This document shows, in pieces, positions 26,133 to 32,426 of a DNA stretch of 32,426 bases (position 1 is the first letter of the stretch; each line of letters starts with the position of its first letter). Source of the DNA: Sphingomonas sp. Its GTDB lineage: Bacteria > Pseudomonadota > Alphaproteobacteria > Sphingomonadales > Sphingomonadaceae. The notes below the pieces were generated by a model. That model saw only the letters and a program-made list of their open reading frames with translations, was not told where the DNA came from and made no database searches. The stretch covers positions 1 to 32,426 of the forward strand of contig JAIELC010000142.1 of the NCBI GenBank assembly GCA_019753375.1, in the 5' to 3' direction. The position numbers and the translations under genes were made by a program.

Positions 26133-28566
26133 GAACCAGTCCTACCCTGTTCTGCCTTTGCGCGACATTGTCGTCTTCCCGCACATGATCGTGCCGCTCT
26201 TCGTCGGTCGCGACAAGTCCGTTGCCGCCCTTGAGGCAGCAATGGGTGCCGATAAGGAAATATTCCTGGTCGCCCAGCTCGACCCTGCGCAGGATGATCC
26301 CGATCGGGACGATTTGTACGACATCGGCGTCACCGCGACGGTGCTGCAGCTGTTGAAGCTGCCCGACGGCACTGTACGCGTTCTGGTAGAAGGTAAACGG
26401 CGCGCTAAACTATCCTCAATCGGGGAGTCCAAGGCTGGATTCCTCGCCGCCGAAGTCGATTTCGTTGAAGTCGATGAACAGGCTCCGCCCATAAGCGGCG
26501 CGGAGGAATCGGGACCATCCCCCAGCCGCGAAATTGCGGCGCTGATGCGGTCGGTGGTCGACCAGTTTGAAAATTACGCAAAGCTCAATCGCAAGCTTCC
26601 CGCGGAAACTGCCGTGCAGCTGGGTGAGATCGACGATCCATCGCGATTGGCCGATGCCGTCGCGTCAAATATTCAGGTAAAGGTTGCCGACAAGCAATCG
26701 CTTTTGGTTGAACTTGACCCTGCCCGCCGGCTCGAAATGGTCTTCGCGTTCATGGAAGGCGAACTGGGCGTTCTGCAGGTCGAAAAGAAGATCCGCAGCC
26801 GCGTAAAGCGGCAAATGGAAAAAACGCAGCGTGAATATTACCTCAATGAGCAGCTGAAGGCGATTCAGCGGGAATTGGGTAATGAGGGCGAAGACGGCGA
26901 CGGCGACGAAATTGCCGAGCTGACCCACAAAATTGCCACGCTCAAGCTGTCCAAAGAAGCGCGCGCCAAGGCGCAGAGCGAATTGAAGAAGCTTAAGTCG
27001 ATGGCACCGATGTCGGCAGAAGCGACGGTGGTTCGCAATTATCTCGACGTGCTGCTTGGTATGCCGTGGGGCAAAAAATCGAAGCTCAAGAAGGACATTG
27101 CCGCAGCTCAGGCGGTCCTCGATCAGGATCACTACGCGCTGGAAAAGGTCAAGGATCGGATCGTCGAATATCTCGCAGTCCAGGCCCGCACCAACAAGCT
27201 GAAAGGGCCGATCCTTTGTCTCGTGGGTCCTCCTGGCGTCGGTAAGACCTCACTCGGCAAGTCCATAGCCAAGGCAACCGGCCGCGAATTTGTGCGCCAG
27301 TCATTAGGCGGCGTGCGGGACGAGGCAGAGATTAGGGGGCACCGGCGCACTTACATTGGGTCATTACCGGGCAAAATCGTCTCAAATCTTCGCAAGGCGG
27401 GAACATCAAACCCGCTCTTCCTGCTCGATGAGATCGACAAGCTTGGCCAGGATTTCCGCGGCGATCCGGCATCTGCCCTGCTCGAAGTGCTCGACCCAGA
27501 ACAGAACAACAAGTTTCAGGATCATTATCTCGAGATCGATATTGATCTGTCAGACATCATGTTTGTCACGACAGCAAACACCCTCAATTTGCCCCAGCCG
27601 CTCCTCGACCGGATGGAGATCATCCGGCTTGAAGGCTATACCGAGGATGAAAAGGTCGAAATTGCTGAACGACACCTGCTTGAAAAACAGATCGAGGCCC
27701 ATGGGCTGAAAAAGGGTGAGTTCGAGCTTACCAATGCGGGGCTTCGCGACCTGATCCGCTATTACACGAGAGAGGCGGGCGTCCGCACGCTGGAGCGTGA
27801 AATCGCGAAGCTGGCGCGCAAAGCATTGCGGCGCATTCTGGAGGGGAAGACCACGAGCGTTATCGTGACTCCCGACAATCTTCATGAATTCGCCGGCGTC
27901 CGGAAATTCCGTTTTGGCGTATCTGAAGAAGAGCATCAGATCGGCGCGGTTACCGGATTGGCGTGGACCGAAGTGGGTGGCGAATTGTTGACCATCGAAT
28001 CGGTTACGGTTGCCGGCAAAGGGCTTGTCCGGACCACCGGAAAGCTTGGGGATGTGATGAAAGAGTCGGTCGAAGCGGCCATGAGCTTCGTGAAGGCGCG
28101 TGCCCCTAGCTACGGGATCAAGCCCAGCCTCTTCGCCCGGAAGGACATCCATATCCATCTGCCGGAGGGCGCTGTGCCAAAGGATGGGCCTTCGGCGGGC
28201 ATTGGCATCGTCACCTCGATTGTTTCTACGCTAACCGGGGTTCCGGTTCGTCGCGACATTGCCATGACCGGCGAAGTGACATTGCGGGGTCGTGTCTTGC
28301 CGATTGGTGGTCTCAAGGAAAAACTGCTCGCCGCGATGCGCGGTGGCATCAAGACCGTGCTGATCCCTCAGGAAAATGAAAAGGACCTGGTAGAAATACC
28401 CGCCAACATCCGCGAAGGCCTAACAATTGTCCCCGTGCAGCATGTTGATGAGGTCTTGCGGCTGGCCTTGATGGAACCGCTGACAGCGGTTGACTGGAGC
28501 GACGCTGACGAGCTTGCCGCGTTGCCTCCGGTGGGTGTCGCACCCGCCGGCGAGGTTCATCACTAA
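26131..28566 (+). CDS. lon: ATP-dependent protease Lon
   Basis: Lon degrades misfolded and regulatory proteins, such as CcrM and DnaA in alphaproteobacteria. The 811-residue protein begins MNQSYPVLPLRDIVVFPHM with the substrate-binding N-domain. The AAA+ domain has Walker A GPPGVGKT at 366-373 and LLDEIDKLGQDFRGDP as Walker B. The protease domain carries Ser688 in PKDGPSAGIGI and Lys731 in GGLKEK, with normal spacing. TGEVTLRGRVLPIGG is complete. GGAG lies 6 bases before the ATG at 26131. hupB follows downstream, as is common in proteobacteria. Confidence 0.98.
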   Translation: MNQSYPVLPLRDIVVFPHMIVPLFVGRDKSVAALEAAMGADKEIFLVAQLDPAQDDPDRDDLYDIGVTATVLQLLKLPDGTVRVLVEGKRRAKLSSIGESKAGFLAAEVDFVEVDEQAPPISGAEESGPSPSREIAALMRSVVDQFENYAKLNRKLPAETAVQLGEIDDPSRLADAVASNIQVKVADKQSLLVELDPARRLEMVFAFMEGELGVLQVEKKIRSRVKRQMEKTQREYYLNEQLKAIQRELGNEGEDGDGDEIAELTHKIATLKLSKEARAKAQSELKKLKSMAPMSAEATVVRNYLDVLLGMPWGKKSKLKKDIAAAQAVLDQDHYALEKVKDRIVEYLAVQARTNKLKGPILCLVGPPGVGKTSLGKSIAKATGREFVRQSLGGVRDEAEIRGHRRTYIGSLPGKIVSNLRKAGTSNPLFLLDEIDKLGQDFRGDPASALLEVLDPEQNNKFQDHYLEIDIDLSDIMFVTTANTLNLPQPLLDRMEIIRLEGYTEDEKVEIAERHLLEKQIEAHGLKKGEFELTNAGLRDLIRYYTREAGVRTLEREIAKLARKALRRILEGKTTSVIVTPDNLHEFAGVRKFRFGVSEEEHQIGAVTGLAWTEVGGELLTIESVTVAGKGLVRTTGKLGDVMKESVEAAMSFVKARAPSYGIKPSLFARKDIHIHLPEGAVPKDGPSAGIGIVTSIVSTLTGVPVRRDIAMTGEVTLRGRVLPIGGLKEKLLAAMRGGIKTVLIPQENEKDLVEIPANIREGLTIVPVQHVDEVLRLALMEPLTAVDWSDADELAALPPVGVAPAGEVHH

Positions 28567-28619
28567 CGCTTTAAATAGCACGATGTCTGGGTTTTTGATC
28601 GAATTGTGACGGATTTGTT

Positions 28620-28648
28620 TTGACAGCCAACCGCCGAACGGCATTACT
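28620..28648 (+). promoter_or_regulatory. Possible hupB promoter
   Basis: A perfect TTGACA at 28620-28625 is followed after 17 bases by ATTACT, a weak -10. It lies 61 bases before the hupB ATG in the lon-hupB gap. AAGGG directly precedes the ATG, an unusually close ribosome site. Confidence 0.3.
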
Positions 28649-28708
28649 GCGCAGCCGGCTTTTGCCGCGACTCATTTGAAATACACCACAAAACGGGGGT
28701 TCTAAGGG

Positions 28709-28981
28709 ATGAACAAGCAGGAATTGATCGGGGCGGTGGCGGATGCTTCTGGCCTCGGCAAGGGTGATGCGAGCAAAGCCGTGGAAGCAGTGTTCGATGC
28801 GATCACCGGTGCGCTGACCAAGGGCGACGAAGTACGCCTGGTTGGTTTTGGCACCTTTTCGGTCAGCAAGCGCAAGGCATCGACCGGGCGTAATCCACGA
28901 ACCGGCGAGCCAATGACGATCAAGGCGTCGTCGCAGCCGAAGTTCAAGGCTGGCAAAGGCCTGAAGGATTCGGTCAACTGA
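28709..28981 (+). CDS. hupB: DNA-binding protein HU
   Basis: HU is a small histone-like protein that bends DNA and shapes the nucleoid. The 90-residue protein is a full-length HU: the dimerisation helices MNKQELIGAVADASGLGKGDASKAVEAVF, then GDEVRLVGFGTFSVSKRKA, the DNA-binding arm with TGRNPRTGEPMTI, and the closing helix KFKAGKGLKDSVN. It follows lon in the same direction with its own likely promoter. A strong hairpin and tRNA-Val lie downstream. Confidence 0.97.
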   Translation: MNKQELIGAVADASGLGKGDASKAVEAVFDAITGALTKGDEVRLVGFGTFSVSKRKASTGRNPRTGEPMTIKASSQPKFKAGKGLKDSVN

Positions 28982-29045
28982 TCCTGTGACCTTGGGCAGG
29001 GGAGGACTGGACAACAGTCCGCTCCGTGCTAAAGGCAAATCTTCA

Positions 29046-29075
29046 AAGAGGGCGGCGGGCTTCCGTCGCCCTCTT
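29046..29075 (+). terminator. Strong hairpin between hupB and tRNA-Val
   Basis: AAGAGGGCGGCGG pairs with CCGTCGCCCTCTT over a GCTT loop: 13 base pairs with one G-U pair. It is 65 bases after the hupB stop and 16 bases before the tRNA. Only a short T-poor sequence follows, so it may act as a terminator or as an RNA processing site. Confidence 0.65.
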
Positions 29076-29091
29076 CGGTTCCCGAAGGTTC

Positions 29092-29166
29092 GGGCGCGTA
29101 GCTCAGCGGTAGAGCACACCCTTCACACGGGTGGGGTCACAGGTTCAATCCCTGTCGCGCCCACCA
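29092..29166 (+). tRNA. tRNA-Val (anticodon CAC)
   Basis: The 75-base sequence folds as a standard tRNA. The acceptor GGGCGCG pairs with CGCGCCC, followed by ACCA in the gene. The D arm is GCTC-AGCGGTA-GAGC. The anticodon stem CACCC/GGGTG encloses TTCACAC, with anticodon CAC at 29124-29126. The T arm is ACAGG-TTCAATC-CCTGT. No separate promoter is visible, so it may be read from the hupB transcript past the hairpin. Confidence 0.97.
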
Positions 29167-29320
29167 TGGCGGTCATGGACTATTGACTGCTTGGCTTTGC
29201 CGGAGCCAGCGCCGGCGCACGCGTGCGGGGCAGGGCATATCGATCCCGTACGCATCCCGTCGTTACGGTTGTCCATCTGGCTAGCTTGCGCGTCGATACG
29301 TTGCGCGCTTAGCTTGGGAT

Positions 29321-30649
29321 ATGAAATTGATTTTGATTAATGCGCCGCGTTCTAGCGGTGCAATGCTGGCCGCGGCCCTGATGGGGTTGTCGCTATTTGC
29401 GTCTTCGCAAGGAGCGGCAGATACGCCGCCGCCGCCAGCGCCCCAGGCAATCCTGCTGCAACCGGCGGCGGTTTTCGATGGCGTCGATGGCGTGGTTCAC
29501 AAGGGCTGGAAGGTCCTCGTCATCGGTGATCACATTGCTGAAGTTGGGCCTAACCCTGCGGCACCTGCCAACGCAACAACGCTCGAGCTGCCGGGAACAA
29601 CTCTGTTGCCTGGGTTGATCGACGCGCATGTCCATCTGTTCCTGCATCCCTATGACGAAGCGAGCTGGAATGATCAGGTGCTCAAGGAGCCTCTTGCGTT
29701 GCGGACTGCGCGAGCGACGGTTGCGGCCAGGGCAACCCTGATGGCGGGCTTTACGACGGTGCGCGATTTGGGGACGGAGGGTGCGGGCTATGCGGACGTC
29801 GGTTTAAAGGCTGCGATCAATCAGGGGATCATCCCGGGACCACGAATGGTTGTGGCGACGCGCGCTCTGGTCGCGACCGGTGCGTATGGACCAAAGGGGT
29901 TCGATCCCGGCTTTGATGTGCCGCAGGGTGCCGAAGAGGCTGATGGTCCCGCCCTGGTTGCTGCAGCGAGGCGCCAGATCGGAAGGGGGGCAGACGTCGT
30001 CAAGTTGTATGCCGACTATCGGTGGGGAGCGGGGGAGGACAGTCGACCGACTTTTTCGATCGAGGAGATGCGCGCGGTCGTCGATGCAGCGCATGCGGCC
30101 GGGCGGCTAGTGGCTGCCCATGCAAGCACCGATGAGGGGATCAGGCGCGCGGTGCTGGCCGGTGTCGATACGATCGAGCATGGCAACGAAGCCAGCGCTG
30201 CCACATTCGCGCTAATGAAAGCGCATGGGACGGTCTATTGTCCTACCCTAGCCGCGAGTGATGCGATTGAGCGCTATCGCGGCTGGAGCGGCGGGCTTCC
30301 TGAACCGGCCAGCATTGTCGCCAAGCGCGCGAGTTTCGCCGCGGCGCTGCGATCAGGCGTATCGATCTGCGTTGGTGGCGACACCGGCGTGTTTGTGCAT
30401 GGGCGGAATGCCCGCGAACTGGAGTTGATGGTCGCCTGGGGCATGGCGCCCCGCGAGGCTTTGCTGGCGGCGACCTCGGGGAATGCGCGGGCGATCGGGA
30501 TGAGCGGCAAGATCGGCGCGATCAAGCCCGGCCAGCTCGCGGATCTGGTCGCGGTGCGCGGCGATCCATTGCACGATATTACGGTGCTTTATGCGCCGGC
30601 AATGGTCATGAAAAACGGCGACATTGTCCGGCCAGTGACCGACCGCTGA
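29321..30649 (+). CDS. Exported amidohydrolase family protein
   Basis: The 442-residue protein has a signal peptide (about residues 1-31, AMLAAALMGLSLFASSQG) and the metal-dependent amidohydrolase fold. The metal ligands are visible: His103 and His105 in LIDAHVHLF, the bridging Lys228 in DVVKLYADY, His267 in AAHAST, His287 in TIEHGN, and Asp354 in VGGDTGVF. The C-terminal strand region (GAIKPGQLADLVAVRGDPL) is typical. Secreted members often hydrolyse prolidase-type, Xaa-Arg or acyl-amide substrates; the substrate is not known here. It converges on the TonB-dependent receptor gene, with a terminator between. Confidence 0.9.
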   Translation: MKLILINAPRSSGAMLAAALMGLSLFASSQGAADTPPPPAPQAILLQPAAVFDGVDGVVHKGWKVLVIGDHIAEVGPNPAAPANATTLELPGTTLLPGLIDAHVHLFLHPYDEASWNDQVLKEPLALRTARATVAARATLMAGFTTVRDLGTEGAGYADVGLKAAINQGIIPGPRMVVATRALVATGAYGPKGFDPGFDVPQGAEEADGPALVAAARRQIGRGADVVKLYADYRWGAGEDSRPTFSIEEMRAVVDAAHAAGRLVAAHASTDEGIRRAVLAGVDTIEHGNEASAATFALMKAHGTVYCPTLAASDAIERYRGWSGGLPEPASIVAKRASFAAALRSGVSICVGGDTGVFVHGRNARELELMVAWGMAPREALLAATSGNARAIGMSGKIGAIKPGQLADLVAVRGDPLHDITVLYAPAMVMKNGDIVRPVTDR

Positions 30650-30657
30650 CCGCGACT

Positions 30658-30684
30658 GCCGGGCGAGGCGCAACGCCGCCCGGC
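30658..30684. terminator. Bidirectional hairpin terminator
   Basis: GCCGGGC-ga-GGCG pairs with CGCC-GCCCGGC over a CAA loop: 11 base pairs with a two-base bulge. It lies between the convergent amidohydrolase and receptor genes. No T tract follows. Confidence 0.55.
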
Positions 30685-30701
30685 CAATCGCCGTCAGGAA
30701 A

Positions 30702-32426
30702 TCAGAACTTGACAGTCAACGAAAGGCTGCCGGTCGTTCCGCGATTATAGAGATTGTAGAAAATCTCGTTGCCGCCCGCCGACTGCGATTCCCGGTACCG
30801 GGTGCCAGTGATATTGCGCACTTCAAACTTCAATTCGCTGTTGACGTTGAACATCTTGACGCCCTGCCGTGCGACAAAATCGAGCTGGAAACCGGGATAT
30901 TCGAAAATGTCAGGCAAGTTCAGACTGGCCGATCGCCGCGTCAACCGCTTGCTGGCATAGCTGATCAAGAACGTCTGCTGCGACAAATGGTTCTTGTCGT
31001 CGAGCCCGAGTTCAAGATTGACGATATGGTCCGATTGCCCGGTCAGCGGCACCCCGTCGCGGAACAGCTGGCTTGCCAACGTGATACCGGGCGAAATCGA
31101 TAGGGCACCCGGATCGTTCGGGCCAACATGCACCGTCGATTTGGTATAGGTATAGTTGGCAATCACTACGGCACGCCGCGATGAGAACAGTGGCGAGTCC
31201 CCGAAAACACCTTCAAGACCGAAATATTTCTGCAGATCGAGTTCGGCACCATAGAGATCGGCCGACGGCGCATTCGCGTAGCTGTCGTTAAGCGTGGCGC
31301 TGGTCACGACCTCGATCGGGCGGTTGATGTGCTTGTAAAAGCCCGCCACCGAAATGCGCTGTTCGCGGGCGTAGAACCATTCCCAGCGGGCTTCAGCGTT
31401 GTAGAGCTGGCTGTCGACCAGGCGCGCATTGCCCACGAACGACCGGTTGCTTTCCGGATCATAATAAGGCTGAACGATCAGTTCGCGGAACTGCGGGCGG
31501 GAGACGGTTTTAGACCCGCTTATCCGCACCTGCATTTCGTTGCTGATCCGGTACGTTGCGGTGATCCCGGGCAGCCAATAATCGCGGACAAGCGATGTGG
31601 TGTCGAGTGACGCCAGCGGGGTATTGAATACCTGGACCACATTGACGGTTTCGAAGCCGTGTTCAAACCGGACACCGAGATCAATGTTCAGTTTGCTGGT
31701 TGGATCCCAAACAACTCTGCCATAAGCGGCATTGATGCGCAGCCGAGCTCCGAACGCAGGGGTGCCGGTGTTTTCAAACAATTCGATACCAAAGGCGTTG
31801 ATAACCGATGGCGACAGCAAATAATCGGGTCGCAAAAGTCCCACGCCGCTCGCAATGGCGTCGATGGCTGACGGAGGAATGATAACGCCCTGCTCGGCCA
31901 ATCGGGCATCGATATTGGTCCGACGGAAAAGGAATTCGCGGCGTTCCGAGCGGCGATAGCTGTCCTGCCAGGCATAGCCCGCCGATGCTGTCAGATTGGG
32001 CGAAAATTTGTACGATAAGTCGGCACCCACCGAGAAGAGATTCTCGTTCAGCGTCGAATAGGCTGTCGTCGCAGAGCCGCGATTGCCGTTTAGGAGGTTG
32101 ATGAACTGATTGCCGAAGGGCGATGTGTCGTTGGCGCGAAAATACTCGAACCGCAGCTCTGACGGGGCATTGCGCTTGGTATTGGCATAGCCGCCGCGCA
32201 CATCAAGGCTGATTTTGTCGCCAAACTTGAACTCGCCGGTCAGCTGGCTATCAATCAACTGGCGCTGGAACCAGGCGGTATTCTGGCGGAGAAGCGTCGC
32301 CGTTGGCGACGTTTCGAAGTTCGTCCCGATGGCATAACGTGCCTGCTTTAGCGTGTCGCGGACGTACAAATTGGTCCATCGGATCTTATTGCGGCCAAAA
32401 TCAAGGCTCGCGCCGATCAGGCCGTT
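30702..32426 (-). CDS. TonB-dependent receptor, C-terminal part
   Basis: The gene runs off the right edge, so 574 C-terminal residues are visible and the plug domain is missing. They show repeated outer-membrane strands (FGDKISLDVRGGYANTKRN, LFSVGADLSYKFSPNLTASA, LNIDLGVRFEHGF, QRISVAGFYKHINRPIEVV). The end SLSLTVKF has the aromatic terminal residue needed for Bam-mediated insertion. Sphingomonads use many such receptors to import siderophores, cobalamin or oligosaccharides; nothing here names the substrate. A hairpin between it and the convergent amidohydrolase ends the transcript. It may work with that exported enzyme, but the genes face each other and are not co-transcribed. Confidence 0.92.
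   Translation of the reverse strand, partial: NGLIGASLDFGRNKIRWTNLYVRDTLKQARYAIGTNFETSPTATLLRQNTAWFQRQLIDSQLTGEFKFGDKISLDVRGGYANTKRNAPSELRFEYFRANDTSPFGNQFINLLNGNRGSATTAYSTLNENLFSVGADLSYKFSPNLTASAGYAWQDSYRRSERREFLFRRTNIDARLAEQGVIIPPSAIDAIASGVGLLRPDYLLSPSVINAFGIELFENTGTPAFGARLRINAAYGRVVWDPTSKLNIDLGVRFEHGFETVNVVQVFNTPLASLDTTSLVRDYWLPGITATYRISNEMQVRISGSKTVSRPQFRELIVQPYYDPESNRSFVGNARLVDSQLYNAEARWEWFYAREQRISVAGFYKHINRPIEVVTSATLNDSYANAPSADLYGAELDLQKYFGLEGVFGDSPLFSSRRAVVIANYTYTKSTVHVGPNDPGALSISPGITLASQLFRDGVPLTGQSDHIVNLELGLDDKNHLSQQTFLISYASKRLTRRSASLNLPDIFEYPGFQLDFVARQGVKMFNVNSELKFEVRNITGTRYRESQSAGGNEIFYNLYNRGTTGSLSLTVKF

Overview
The window (32.4 kb, GC-rich) looks like chromosomal DNA of an alphaproteobacterium, most likely a sphingomonad. 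The grounds are the protein sequences, the order miaA-ilvB with serB divergent, gatCAB, tig-clpP-clpX-lon-hupB, the non-catalytic dihydroorotase next to pyrB, and a large TonB-dependent receptor. This assignment rests on recognition only; no database was searched. No CRISPR array, insertion sequence, rRNA or prophage was seen. Two tRNA genes are present.

Layout. 1-840: the 5' part of ilvB on the minus strand, broken near position 130 and joined in frame to unrelated sequence that reaches the window edge. 891-2706: miaA and serB, divergent with overlapping start codons. 2812-6654: a cassette of a periplasmic Sel1/SPOR protein, a divergent ParA-type ATPase, a protein with a C-terminal ribbon-helix-helix-like segment, and a TPR/SPOR lipoprotein. 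6691-8915: pyrB and a PyrC homologue lacking metal ligands. 9064-11068: a hemerythrin-like protein, ruvX and a DUF3089 alpha/beta hydrolase. 11233-14833: gatC, gatA and gatB (Asp/Glu-tRNA amidotransferase), with a small gene of different composition between gatA and gatB. 14901-17427: three overlapping genes for exported proteins, including an M48 metalloprotease. 17532-17616: tRNA-Leu(UAG). 17683-23094: proteostasis genes tig, clpP, a divergent clpP paralogue and clpX, with a glycosyltransferase between. 23110-26132: GNAT acetyltransferase, ICMT-type membrane methyltransferase and M1 aminopeptidase. 26131-29166: lon, hupB and tRNA-Val(CAC). 29321-32426: an exported amidohydrolase and the C-terminal part of a TonB-dependent receptor.

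Much of the window is housekeeping: tRNA modification and charging, pyrimidine and amino-acid synthesis, and protein folding and turnover. The genes are tightly packed, with ATGA, GTGA, CTAG and TCATGA overlaps between neighbours. The regions most worth a second look are the ParA/RHH/SPOR cassette with paired dyads and a CtrA-like box in its divergent promoter region, the gene between gatA and gatB, the exported M48 operon, the second ClpP, and the ilvB break at the left edge.
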